A DNA stretch of 64,000 bases from Ampelocalamus luodianensis (taxonomy: Eukaryota; Streptophyta; Magnoliopsida; Poales; Poaceae): positions 22,228,626-22,292,625 of the forward strand of contig CM070624.1 in assembly GCA_036346255.1 (NCBI GenBank), in the 5' to 3' direction. The notes beneath the pieces were generated by a model that saw nothing but the letters and a program-made list of their open reading frames with translations, made no database searches and was not told the origin of the DNA. The position numbers and the translations under genes are program-made. Within the stretch, counting starts at the first letter, position 1. Each line of letters opens with the position of its first letter. Positions 1-10,513 of the stretch are shown here, piece by piece.

Positions 1-2700
1 CTCGAAGCACACATGCACGTCAGTGAGCAGATCGAGGGACCTGGGCGTGGTACTGCCCTGCAAGAGGCTGCACATTACTTCGACAGCACAGTGCGGTCGC
101 TATCTGTACCGTCCGATCGACGCCCGGCCGGTAGGCTCGTTCAAGGCACTGTAGGCATCACGACGACTGTGCTAAAAGCACGGTACTTCGCAACAGTAGT
201 GCCAGCGTGACTGCGTGGTTATTAGCTCTCTAGCTAGCCATACAAATATGACCCCAAAAAAACAGCAACCCGAAAGGCGGAGGCGACGCGAGGGACCGAT
301 CGATTCAAGGGTGAGGCGCGCGTCCTCGATCCTTTTCTTTGACCGGACGGCCGGTCCGTCGCCCGTCACGTCCCCAATGATTGACCGAAACAGCTAGCGC
401 ATACGGTGATTGCACGGAGGCCCCGTACGTACGCGCGCGCGCGCCCACGTACATTCGCCCACCCCTTTCAACCAATTTTCTTCCGTGCGATCGGCGTCTA
501 CCTCACTTTGGACTGCGCCCGCCCGCGCGCGTTGAATCCGACTGGATGCGTGCGTGCGTGACGCGCTTGATGAGTCGCGTACGTCGTAGCGCGCGCGGGG
601 CGCGCCCATGCGTGGCCGGCCTGGCTGAGTGCATCCGCGCCCGGCCGGGGCCCGTGGCGCCATCGGGCTACACAGCAGTACTGTCAAATCCGATCGATCG
701 ACCGAGGTCGCGAGGCCCTACGCGTGACGCAGCTCGTGCTCCAGCCACAAGTGCGGCTGCCGCCCCGTGTGCGGCTCGATCTCTTCCGGCCGACATATGC
801 ATCGGCGGTGCGCACGGATCTCGAAGTTCCACGGAGCGACCGCAGCTGTGGTATCCTGTGGATCATTCTTGACTCAAAAGTAGTTCTTGAAAAAATTGGT
901 ATGTGTAACGATGATACACTACTATATATATGCAAGGTTTCATGCATGGTCTCCTGCTGCACACTACACTGGTCCTCCCTGAACAATATCAGCTAGCTAG
1001 CTATGGTACGGGTACTGTGTATATGCAGGATCTTTCTCTTTTACTTTGTTTTTTTCCCTCGCAAGACGCTGGTACTAATTAATTAAGGTCCTACCTTACC
1101 TACACAATGATTATCTAATATTTGTAGCCATGCTCATGCATGCAGAGAACGCCAAGCCCTTCACGACAATGGCGCATGGCCGGGGATCCATCGTATTCAT
1201 CGATCTGATCAGCAACGCTGTTGACATACAGATCATGCCTAGATCGTTCAAGCTAGCTAGTTAGATATTTCGGTGATATGTTCACCGCTTCATTCTGCTT
1301 ATAAGCTCCTAGAACAATTTTGTGTAAGTTCCTAGCTAGATCAGCAATGGCAATGTTTGCTTCTAGCTGAATAATGCTAAAAAAAATTTATTCTGATCTT
1401 GTGTACGTACACACCACTCCCCTAAAAAATACTTCACATCTGCGGTAGTTTCAGCGAGACCAGAGGCACGTATACGGAGGCGGCAGTACTGCACCATGAT
1501 TGGAGGTACGGCCCAGGGATCTTTCGTACAGCCACAGTCGGCCACGTGTCTCCTCCAATTGCGGGCCCACACGGATACATGCCCCCTTCCCCAATTTGGG
1601 CTCGACCCCTCAGTCTTCAAACCCTATCATCCTTGCTAGCTAAGCTAGCTTTTATGTGCTTCTCCAACCGTGTGCCTGAGAATTGCGGGAGGTCTCATTG
1701 AGGGGTGGACCCAATATGGGGCGGGGCAGCCAGGCACAAGAGCACCCCTACCGTCGGTCAAATTTTAGGTACCTCCTGTAGCACCGTCATCTATCGATCA
1801 TTAAGGAGAGAGTGCGATCTGAAGGTAGAAGAAGACAAAGGTCATATGAGCACCCCCTTCATTTTATTCCTAGGTCCGCCACTGATCTCAATGACAATGT
1901 TGATCACCAGCTTCGCCTCCCTCATGTGTCTCTCTCAGGAGTCAGAAATAGTCCAACTCCAGGCTGGTCCTTCATAGTTCATAGACCCCATACCACAATG
2001 GACCAGCGAAACTAGCCGGCCTCCCTATGCACATAGTTAATCTGGAGAAGAGAGCGGCCTGTAACCAAACACACGAGAAAAGAAGAGAGTAATGCTATTC
2101 GCACGAACTGGTTCGAGTTTCAGCTGTTGTTGACAAGTTGGTCTCGTTGTAGGAAGAATTCAAGCCCTACTTGGGACAGTACATGAATTCCATGCTTCAC
2201 AGATCCTCTAGAATTCCTTTAGGAATCCTACATTCCAAATAGAGCCTCAGAGGTTCTATATGTCACTCGTAGTTTTATGCAGTTTGCGCAAGCTCGTTGT
2301 GCACAAAGGCTCCAAAAGTGGGGAAAAACTAAACTGGTTCTTGCTAAAGCTTGGAGTTTCACGTATTCTCTTATCTCTGCACATTCTAGGTCTAATCAAT
2401 ACATTCCAACAACCGATTTGGTGTGTGATATTTCTTTGTAGTTGCCAATTTCAGTGTACATGCCTCGTTATTCTGCTTGACAAGGCTAGCCTACGAACTG
2501 TATAGCACTGCTAACATTGAGTGTCCTTTGCTGTTCTTGCAACAGTATATGGCTCTCCAAGAATGTATGAACCACCAACCATGAAGTGCCCATAGCAACG
2601 GCACATCCACATGTACTGTATCGCCAGGGCGGCATTGTTATTGCGCCAATCATGAACCCAATGATCAGCTTAACATAGTAGCTAGCGTATGAAGCGATAT
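1..2700. other. Intergenic DNA, no gene recognised
   Basis: The first 900 bases are GC-rich with alternating GC stretches and contain overlapping open frames, the longest about 163 codons at 381-872. None has a recognisable domain and frames are open on both strands, as expected from composition. From about 900 to 2700 the sequence is AT-richer, with many CTAGCTAG and ATGCATGC palindromes typical of grass intergenic DNA. No terminal repeats or target duplications were found. The last few hundred bases are presumably promoter of the AP2/ERF gene. Confidence 0.5.
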
Positions 2701-2731
2701 CTTGCGGCACAGTGCCCCATCATCCATTGCC

Positions 2732-2739
2732 TATATAAA
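2732..2739 (+). promoter_or_regulatory. TATA box of the AP2/ERF gene
   Basis: TATATAAA stands 121 bp upstream of the chosen ATG at 2860. It is followed at about 30 bp by CA-rich sequence suitable for transcription start, giving a leader of roughly 95 bases that ends in a TG repeat (2817-2830). Position and context fit a plant class II core promoter. Confidence 0.7.
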
Positions 2740-2859
2740 GCACACCAAGATCACATCCAATTGTGCATTGCATCACACACTCTTCACTTGCTCCTTCCAT
2801 CGTGACACGCAAACAGTGTGTGTGTGTGTGTTCTTGCCTTGTCTAATCTGCAAGAATCA

Positions 2860-3387
2860 ATGGACCAACTGGCCAAGGACCAGTCTCCAATGGGTAGCTG
2901 CCAGTACAGGGGCGTGAGGAGGAGGAAATGGGGCAAGTGGGTGTCTGAAATCCGGCAGCCCGGCACCAAGACCCGCATCTGGCTCGGCAGCTTCGAGTCG
3001 GCCGAGATGGCCGCGGTGGCGCACGACGTGGCGGCGCTGCGGCTGCGAGGGCGGGACGCGCAGCTCAACTTCCCGGGGTCGGTGGACCTGCTGCCCCGGC
3101 CGGCGACCTCGCACCCGAGCGACATCCGCGCCGCGGCGGCGGAGGCCGCGGACCGGGTGCGGTGTGAGCCGGCGCTGGTGGCGCGGTGCGGCGCCGGGTC
3201 GGACCGAGCCGTGCCGAGCCGGGTGGAGCTGGGCGGGAGCGACGAGGAGTTCGAGGTGGACTCGCCCAGGCTGTGGGCCGAGATGGCGGAGGCCATGCTC
3301 CTGGACCCGCCGTCGTGGGCCACGGGCGCCGGCGAGATGGAGGTCGCGCACTGCTGGTCGCACGGGTCCTTGTGGGACGCATGCTAG
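2860..3387 (+). CDS. AP2/ERF transcription factor, DREB A-4-like (ERF020/021-type)
   Basis: Single-exon gene for a 175-residue DNA-binding protein expected in the nucleus. The AP2/ERF domain covers about residues 16-73, starting YRGVRRRKWGKWVSEIR, with the WLG element at 41-43 and the usual RGRDAQLNFP end. Position 14 of the domain is Val (V28), as in DREB proteins, but position 19 is Gln (Q33) rather than the common Glu. The C-terminal part is acidic around SDEEFEVDSPRLWAEMAEAM, a likely activation region, and the middle is Ala/Arg-rich. The in-frame ATG at 2818 lies in a TG repeat of the leader and adds a Cys/Val-rich, non-conserved stretch, so I chose 2860, which starts MDQLAKDQ. Length and lack of introns suit the family. 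The A-4 assignment rests on the domain and the WAEMAEA motif; the exact paralogue is unknown. Confidence 0.9.
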   Translation: MDQLAKDQSPMGSCQYRGVRRRKWGKWVSEIRQPGTKTRIWLGSFESAEMAAVAHDVAALRLRGRDAQLNFPGSVDLLPRPATSHPSDIRAAAAEAADRVRCEPALVARCGAGSDRAVPSRVELGGSDEEFEVDSPRLWAEMAEAMLLDPPSWATGAGEMEVAHCWSHGSLWDAC

Positions 3388-5344
3388 CTTCGCGGCAGCC
3401 ACACGTCCCTTTTTATGTGTGTGCTTTTCGTTACGTTTGGCTTGCGGTTCTGATTTTGTGCCATCTACCTGTATTAGGCTAATCCTGATAATTTGATATG
3501 GATTAAAAAAACACACTACTGATATTATGGTTTGATTTTTTTGATTTTTATCTAGCGTTGTGTACTCGACCTTTGTACAAAGATGCAGTGCTTCAATATT
3601 GGAATTTTCTCTCAGCACGCCGTCGGATCAGAAACAACACAAATGAGTTAATATAAGGCATATTGCTAGCGAGTAGGGTCTTAAATTATTGTGAAGTCTT
3701 ATAGTATACTGTAGCAATTAATGTAGGACAATTAGTAGGACAAACCAAGCGAGCAAAGAGTCATGGCACTGTGCTTAATGTTTTCACTACATAAAGGCAG
3801 GAGATCCATTTCCCTTGCTTGCATCAAATGATTTGGGAATCCGTACCGCCACCCATCCGAAAACAGGACAGCAAATGATTTGGCAACACCGGAAGGTGCT
3901 ACTCCTACTTTCGGTACAGGAAAAGGATTGCTGCTGAATTATGGAGGAGCAGCCAAAGGCTGGGAGCAGCTCTAAATTGACTAGCATATAATTACCATCG
4001 AAAATAACATTTTTGCTTTGGTTGAGAAAGGCTTAATTTAGGCCTGTCCCCGTAGTTTTGATCAAGCTGTAACTATTTGCTTCTCGTTGTGCTATGCCAT
4101 TAAATTACCTCCTGTAAACATGAATTAGGCAGAGATCAGTCTTAATTTCTTCTCTCATCCATGTTATTTGTCCAATTAATCCGCATATAGTTACAGTATA
4201 GGACTACAGGCATCAATGTCAGGCGACAGATAACCTTGAAGGTTGAAGCAATCAAGCATAACTGATGCCTGTTAATGGTGATAACTGATAACTGACGCCT
4301 GATAATGGTGGTGTACTGGCATGTTTTTCTAGTTAATTAGGTTATGCAAGCAAGTAAGAATATATGCATATGTGAGGTGAAAAGGATTTCATCGGAGCTT
4401 CTAATCTGCCCTAATCAATTTTACTAGCCCTCCCACTACTGTAATTATTAATCCACTTCAATCACTCATTCATCATTCGATTTGACTACGTAGCGTCATT
4501 GTAAGCTTCCTTTACTACCTGCTTAGAATGCAAGAATTTCACACATAAAACCGTTCGTTTCCTACAGAAATTAGGAAAAATTCCTCCATTCCAAACGATA
4601 CGTTTAAGGTTTTTCTGAACTAGGGCAAGAGACCCAGTTTTAATATGTGTGACCTAGCTCGCTGACTAGATCCATCCACATCTGCTTCTGGTAAAAAATT
4701 CATGACATTTTTTTCGATGTCTTTGGGGTTGTACTTTTGACTATATTGGGTTCTACTCCAATATGTTACGAAAAAAAGTATGAAAGTATACCAATACAAA
4801 AATAAGCTTTTACGATAAACCCACTCACATGCACCTGCTAGAGACTTTAGCATCTTCGAACAAGAAGGCAATGATTGGTAGATATTTTCTTTCGTCCTCA
4901 CAAACTCTAGGCACTAGGAAGACTGACGATTACTATGCAAAGATCCCCATAATTAGAAGATGGCGATGTTCTCCGTACATTATAGGAAGACAACTGTAGG
5001 TACCAGCAATTGTTATTGTAACCGGCCGGCTGTAGACTCGTCTTTTTTTTCTTTCTTTTTTCTTTTTACTTTAACAATATAGATATTCACAAAAGATTAT
5101 TTTTTTAAGGTGCGCAACTTTCAATGATCCAGTTGTGTTGGAGTTGCTCTTCGGTTTTTGGCAAGACAACGTGCAAAATCGTTCAATGACATGTATTCTC
5201 GTCTAGAAGGCAAAGCAGCTAGGCAGGCGAGGCATTTGCCAGGCTTGAAGGTCGCCATGACTCATGAGTTGCTCAATTTGCAATGTAATCGAGGCAATGC
5301 ATCGTGCAAGTTCGTGACTTTACCTCTCTTTTACATGTTGCAGT
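3388..5344. other. Intergenic, 3' flank of AP2/ERF gene; short direct repeat
   Basis: No gene is supported. At about 4257-4317 a unit of about 34 bases (ATAACTGAYGCCTGWTAATG) occurs twice. Around 4575-4605 the string CCTCCATTCCAAACGATACG resembles one end of a Stowaway-type MITE, but no opposite end was found. ORFs such as 4620-4901 (-) are low-complexity and lack domains. Confidence 0.5.
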
Positions 5345-5353
5345 TACAAACTT

Positions 5354-5757
5354 AGATTTTTTTTTGAAAATAATCTAGTTTTTATTCGAAATTATAGTAA
5401 TAATACCACTTTTTTTCTTCTTTTTACATGAATAATCATCTGTCACTTAACCGTTGAGCGACTAGCCCAAGATGCTCAACGGTTGAGCGACTTGGACACT
5501 TATCGCCCAACGGGCACAATGCATGCCCTGCTAGCTCAGTGAGTTGTACACTAGGACTAACAGTTGAGCGACAAGTGTGAGCTACTTGGACCAAGTCGCT
5601 CAACGGTTGAGCTACTTAGACCAAGTCGCTCAACGGTTGGGCTACTTGAACCAAGTCGCTCAATGGTTGAGCGACAGATGATTATTCATGTAAAATAAAA
5701 AAAAGATGGTATTATTACTGTAATTTTGAATAAAAACTTAGTTATTTAAAAAAATCC
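5354..5757. mobile_element. Small non-autonomous MULE with 9-bp TSD
   Basis: The 404-bp element is flanked by a perfect 9-bp direct repeat TACAAACTT (5345-5353 and 5758-5766), the duplication length made by Mutator-family transposases. Its ends are inverted copies: RGATTTTTTT, a TCTAG/CTTAG AT-rich block, then TTACATGAATAATCATCTGT at about 5425-5446, repeated inverted at about 5669-5690. The centre (5447-5668) repeats the palindromic motif CTCAACGGTTGAG about six times with ACCAAGTCG spacers. It has no coding capacity. The same end architecture and GCCCAACCGTTGGGC palindromes occur in the large MULE at 42365-51240, the likely autonomous relative. Confidence 0.85.
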
Positions 5758-6126
5758 TACAAACTTACAATCCTCGTGAGTAATCAATAAAGCTCTCTCG
5801 TTTCATCGGGAAAAAATAGACATTTTTTTCTTTGCAAGTACAATTGTACAAAGGAAAAAGTCTACTTTTCACCTCTAAACTTTTGTGAAAGTCTGAAAAT
5901 CACCCTTGAACTACAAAAATAGGACACCCGACCCCCTTCAACTATCAATACCGTTCACTTTACCCCCACCCCCTCAACCTAAACTAAGGTGGTTTTGGCT
6001 TACGTGGCGCTGACATGGCAACGAAATAGGTGGTTTTGGTCTGACTTACGTCATGTTAGCAAGAGATTGCCGATGTGTCATCCAGGTAGATCCTAATTGG
6101 AATGACATGTGGAATTTTTTTCTTTC

Positions 6127-6960
6127 CTATTCTTCTCTTTCTTTCCCTTCACCTTCCTCATTTATTCCTTCTTCCTCCCGAGTTGGGGAACAGAGGAGGC
6201 TCAGCCGATTGGGGAAACCAAGGGGGAGGCGCATGGCTACGACTGGCCGGCGGCGAGCGGTGGCCTGAGGGGTGGCGAAGACCGAAAAAACGGGCCACCG
6301 GGGAGGGGAGGAAGCCAAGCGAGGCGACGTTGGGGCCGGGGCAGCACTGAGTAGAAGGCGAGGCGACGTTGGGGCCGGGCGCAGGGGCCAGACGGCGGCG
6401 ACGGTGGATGGAGGGGGTTAGAGGGGGAAGGGAGGTGAGCATGAGCATGAGGGAGGGGAAAGGATGCTCACCAAGCGGTCCGTGGAGGCAGGGGAGCACC
6501 GGAGCGGGCCGGCAACGGGAGGCTGGGGCGGCGCGGGGGAGGAGTCGCGGTGGTGGCGGCCTAGGATGGCGGGGAGGCTCAGCCGACGATTGGAGAAGCT
6601 TGGGGATGTCGTGGTGAAGCTCCTACAGCGAAGAATTGACCTGAGGGGCGCCGAGGAGGAGATGGCGACGGTGGAGATTGAATTGGCCGAGGCGGATGGG
6701 ATGGTGGTTTCACGACGATGAGGACCAAAGGAGCAATAACCCCTCTTTATTTTGCTTCTTGACCACAGGAGTTCGCCACCGTCAGTTTCTTCCCCAACTC
6801 CGGTCAAAGCCGCCATCCCCATCGCCGTGGTCACCTCGGCAAGTCTCGGACTGATTCCTCTGAGGAGGAGCAGCTCCTCACCTTCCCCAAGCTTCCCCCA
6901 CCTTCCACCTGAGCCATCCCTCACCCGAGCGACGCCCCCACGGCCAACCGCCCACGTCAC
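6127..6960. pseudogene. GC-rich captured segment in the Pack-MULE, origin unidentified
   Basis: The left half of the Pack-MULE interior is open on both strands without clear domains. A plus-strand reading at about 6590-6721 (LRRLEKLGDVVVKLLQ-like, then acidic) looks helical and could be a captured exon. A duplicated 30-base piece (GAGGCGACGTTGGGGCCGGG) occurs at about 6321 and 6360. I do not recognise the source gene. Base composition suggests genic origin; captured host sequence is inferred from the context. Confidence 0.4.
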
Positions 6961-7108
6961 CGTCGGCTCTTACCGCCCGCTCGCCTTTGGCCTCCTCGTT
7001 TATGACCGATTGCACTTGTGAGTTTCCCTCGCTCTCCGGGTGCTCGTGCTCACCCCCATTCCTCCCCTCTTCCCCTCCGGTGCCACCGCCATGATTTCCG
7101 TGCCGCCG

Positions 7109-7602
7109 TCACCGCCGCGCTCCACCACCGAGGTCGAGGCTTTGGAGGCCACTGAAGCCTGTGAGGAAGGACGGGAAGTCACCGGAGAAGCGGTTGACGC
7201 CGAGGTCAAGAAGGCAGAGGCGGTCATAGGTGGTGTTGGGTCCCGTCGGCGTGGGGATAGCTCCAGTGAGAGCGTTGCCATGGAGGCGGAGGACGGCGAG
7301 GCGGTCACAGAGGTTCCAGATGGAGGGCGGGAGCACGCCGAAGAGGGTGTTGCTGGTGAGGTCGAGGTCGGAGAGCGCAGGCGCGTTGCCGAGGTCAGAG
7401 AGCGTAGGCTCGGAGAGGGAGTTGGCGACGAGGTAAAGGAGGCAAGGCGGAGAAAGCGCCGAGGTCGAGCGGGAGGCGCCGAGAGGCAGAGCGGTGTGGG
7501 CGCCTGTGGCGAGCCGGGCATTGGGGTGGCGGCGCCCTGCAGCGTGGGCTTGACCTTGGCGAGGAGGAGAGCGATGTCGGAGGGCGCCACGAAGGGGAGC
7601 AA
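7109..7602 (-). pseudogene. Captured fragment of a TMKL1-like LRR receptor kinase gene
   Basis: Minus-strand reading recovers the N-terminal ectodomain of an LRR receptor-like kinase in two frames. It begins APSDIALLLAKVKPTLQGA (the pre-LRR segment) near 7590, then shifts frame to NSLSEPTLSDLGNAPALSDL, LPPSIWNLCDRLAVLRLHGN and LDLGVNRFSGDFPSFLTGF between about 7430 and 7120, that is about four leucine-rich repeats. The order and wording match what I recall of the putative kinase-like protein TMKL1 family. There is no transmembrane or kinase part and frames are broken, so it is not a functional receptor. It lies wholly inside the Pack-MULE. The family assignment is from memory. Confidence 0.65.
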
Positions 7603-7822
7603 GAGGAAGAAGGCCGCACACGTGTTATACAGGCATCATCAGCATAAGGGTGACAAGTGGACCTCCACATCAGCACAAAACCAGGGTGGAATCGGCGCAG
7701 GGGGTATTTTGTCCGGTTTGCAAACGTCGAGGTCCTATGATGTCTGATTTTTGACTTTAAGGTTGTTTTTCAGACTTTTTGAAAAATTCGAGGTTGAAAA
7801 GTAGACTTTTTCCTTGTACAAA

Positions 7823-8400
7823 CCAATCTTAGTCTATCTAGGTCAAAAGCCTATCTAAGTTAAAAGCTTGGAATACATGACAATTGAGCTTATAATGAAG
7901 CACTCTTTTACAGTATACTCAAGTTAATACATATCATTCATTCTTTTCATTCAATGGTTCAGATTAGTTAGGATCTAGTTATACTACACCTAGTAGTATG
8001 AGTAATAAAACCCGAGGGGAGCAAAATTATAAATGTCCATGTGGGATCACATAAGATAAGAGTAATATTTTTAACCTTAGTTGAAAAAGTCCATAATACA
8101 CTCACAAAAAAATTATAAATACAAAAAAATCTATTATACCTTTAAGAAACCAATGATTCAATTTAATTTATACTGCCGTAACATTTCTCCGGATCGAATG
8201 TGATGAAGAAATAGTACCTGCATTACTGTGATCACCCCGGATGGACGAGACAAATCAAGGGATTACTTTTTCAAGAGGAGTAATACAACACGAGGAGACC
8301 TGGCAAAAGCATATCTCTGATATAAAAACGAAAATAAAAGGATTAGAAAAAGATGCAGCGTTTTCTCAGAATAAAAAGAGAAAAGATTAAAAAATACAGC
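7823..8400. other. AT-rich intergenic DNA, promoter of the 7TM gene
   Basis: No ORF or repeat is recognised. The stretch runs into a pyrimidine-rich patch (8411-8465, CTCTCTCC repeats) characteristic of plant core promoters and leaders just before the 5' exon of the seven-transmembrane gene. Confidence 0.45.
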
Positions 8401-8605
8401 TGTAAGCAATTGCCCTCTTCCAACCACCTCTCTCTCCTCTCTCCCTTCTCTCTCCTCTCCCTTTCCAATTGCAACTCTGATTCTCGCCAGATAGAAGAGG
8501 AATAATGGAGAGACCGTGCCGCATCACCCTCTCCGGCAACTCTCCTCGTCTTCCGTCGTAGCTGGCGCCGTCGCTCATCAGACGGGTGCTAACCTCCGCA
8601 CCAAG
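8400..8605 (+). other. Probable 5'-UTR exon of the 7TM gene, with an uORF
   Basis: A CT-rich leader is followed by sequence that ends at CCAAG|GTGAG (donor at 8606), a strong splice site. It contains an upstream ORF of 18 codons from ATG 8505 to TAG 8559-8561 (starts MERPCRITLSG). The acceptor that joins to the coding exon is either TTGCAG at 9466-9471 or GTAG at 9501-9504. The 0.9-kb intron has no other gene. Exon boundaries are inferred from splice signals only; the start near 8400 is approximate. Confidence 0.5.
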
Positions 8606-9505
8606 GTGAGAAATCTTTTGCCCCTCCCGATATACTGATTTCTTTTGCTTTTCTTTTCTTCTTTTCTTCGCTATTTCAAGAACCGTACGGACTCGTACAT
8701 GGCTTACGATCGCGTAGAGCGGCCAATCTATCTATCTCCGCCGGTCGGTTCGCTTGGTCTCCGTGGGGAGATCGCCGTCTCTCGTGATGCTGATATTGTT
8801 GGTTGGCTTGGAATTTTCGGTAGATTGCAGTCCGTTTACCTCTCCGATGTTTGGGGGCGTAGGAACTCGGGCGCGTTTATCGTGGAACTGTATGATTGAT
8901 TGTTCTGTTCTTCTGAGAAATTCAGGGTGGCAAGCGATAGATTATGCGCATTAAAAATCTGCTAGAGCTGAGGTAATCTTGGTGAAATTTGTTTCTTTGC
9001 GTCTGGTAGCTTTAGGGTGTTTTGGGATTGTGTGGGAGGTCAATTCTCTGAATTGGTCATTTATTTCTGCGTTTTTTTTTGGAGAAATTCGCATGCGAGT
9101 CTATGTTGTAGACTGGTGAGCCCCTGTCGTGTTGGAGTTGCACACGATGATTACACAAGCACAATGGGTGATGATAACCTAATCATAACCAAATAATAGT
9201 AAATCTTAAGCAATTCAAAGAAGGTATGATCTATTGGGTAGAGGAGAAATAGGGCAAGTAACGCTGAACACGTCCAAGGTTAGGTGGATAGAACCATGTG
9301 AAACATGAGCACGAAATAGATCGGAAGCTTCATCTATTAAGCATTTGAAGTATACAATTGGCAAGTCAAGTCATTCGTCTGTTATTGTAAATAAATGACC
9401 CCATTGTTGGCGACCTACCTGCGCAAATCTTCCACTTGTTGATAATTTTTCTTGCTCTTCTCTCCTTGCAGGTTTCCTATCTTAATGTTTTGTTTGGTTT
9501 GTAGG

Positions 9506-10513
9506 ATGAGAGCTGTCTCTGTGTTGATGATAAAAGCGAGAATGCGTGGAAGTCTCGAGTCGTTGCGCTTTTGTAATGCACTTGATCACATTTTCTCCAA
9601 TATCATTGGTGTGGTGACCATTGCTCTCATATCCATAGTATCCATCTTGGGCCTGATCTGCCTGTGCCGCTCGGTGTACTTTCAGCTGTGGATCAAAAGG
9701 AGAGGCTACCAACGGCTTAGCTATTTCAACGGGCCGTGGCTGACTCGCATAACATTAATACTGGTTGCATTCTGGTGGGGTATTGGAGAGGTAGTCCGTC
9801 TCACTTTCGTGAATGGGGAGGGGAGGTTCATTTCTGACCGGAAATGGCAAGTGAATGTGTGCAAATTCTATATCATCTCAAATTTGGGGTTTGCAGAGCC
9901 AGGATTGTTCCTGTTGCTCGCTTTCCTTCTTAGCGCAGCTTTGCAGAAGCAAGAGCTTGGTACCTTAAACCGAAAATGGAACCGGAAGACCATACGTGCG
10001 GTGCTTATTCTCTGCTCACCTTCGCTCCTCTGGGAAGCTTGTGTTGTTTTCATCGGCCCACATGTTGCTTCAGATGATGGCCAGGCATCAAAGGTTGCAA
10101 AGTACTGGTATTCGGCCTCTGCAGTCCACAATGGCCATGTCGTATGCACATACCCATTGCTGAGCAGCATATTTCTTGGGGCATTCTACATCATCTTAAC
10201 CATTTATGTAATGTTTGTTGGAGGTCAGATGCTGTCTTTGGTGATCAACAAGGGGCTTCGACGGAGGATATATATGCTAATTTCTGCCACTGTAATATTA
10301 CTTCCCCGAGCTACACTTCTTGGGTTCTCGGTTCTTCCATGGCCAGGTGAAAAAGCCCATGAATCCCTCGTGTTTATCTCCTTTCTGGTGCTGATGCTTG
10401 CTGCCATGGTTGGTATTGTGATTCTGGTGTATTTCCCGGTTGCTGATACCTTCGCCGTAGGGGACCAAGAGCATATTGAGTTGCAAGCGAGTCATGCAAT
10501 TATCCTATGGTGA
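9506..10513 (+). CDS. Plant seven-transmembrane protein of unknown function
   Basis: A single coding exon gives a 335-residue polytopic membrane protein. Hydrophobic segments lie at about residues 33-54, 77-97, 122-146, 170-190, 221-245, 256-278 and 290-313, i.e. seven helices. The first loop has the basic RRGYQRLSYFNGPW block, and helix 2 ends WWGIGEVVRL. It looks like the plant family that includes candidate G-protein-coupled receptors and TOM1/THH1-like proteins, but I cannot assign a member, and no ligand or activity can be read from the sequence. Start: the ATG at 9506 follows a possible acceptor at 9504 directly; if the upstream acceptor at 9471 is used, an in-frame ATG at 9485 adds seven residues. 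The open frame extends back to 9452 only into the intron. The coding region has no frame breaks. Confidence 0.8.
   Translation: MRAVSVLMIKARMRGSLESLRFCNALDHIFSNIIGVVTIALISIVSILGLICLCRSVYFQLWIKRRGYQRLSYFNGPWLTRITLILVAFWWGIGEVVRLTFVNGEGRFISDRKWQVNVCKFYIISNLGFAEPGLFLLLAFLLSAALQKQELGTLNRKWNRKTIRAVLILCSPSLLWEACVVFIGPHVASDDGQASKVAKYWYSASAVHNGHVVCTYPLLSSIFLGAFYIILTIYVMFVGGQMLSLVINKGLRRRIYMLISATVILLPRATLLGFSVLPWPGEKAHESLVFISFLVLMLAAMVGIVILVYFPVADTFAVGDQEHIELQASHAIILW

Larger units (their letters stand above)
5853..7813. mobile_element. Pack-MULE with long TIRs and captured gene fragments
   Basis: The 1,961-bp element is bounded by a perfect 9-bp duplication TTGTACAAA (5844-5852 and 7814-7822). Terminal inverted repeats of roughly 100 bp begin GGAAAAAGTCTACTTTTC on both ends, then diverge gradually (left to about 5960, right from about 7720). 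Between the TIRs lies about 1.7 kb of GC-rich DNA (6170-7620) with a base composition unlike the AT-rich surroundings, including an identifiable LRR receptor-kinase fragment on the minus strand. No transposase is present. This is the definition of a Pack-MULE. Confidence 0.9.

Noticed and set aside
381..872. 163-codon frame near the window start
   Set aside because: No domain, overlaps open frames on the opposite strand, no recognisable splice or promoter context.
2857..3618. 253-codon open frame antisense to the AP2/ERF gene
   Set aside because: GC-rich coding sequence often leaves the opposite strand open; the translation has no domain and the sense strand has a clear AP2 domain.
4575..4900. 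Stowaway MITE
   Set aside because: Only one end-like string is present; no opposite inverted end and no TA duplication could be found.
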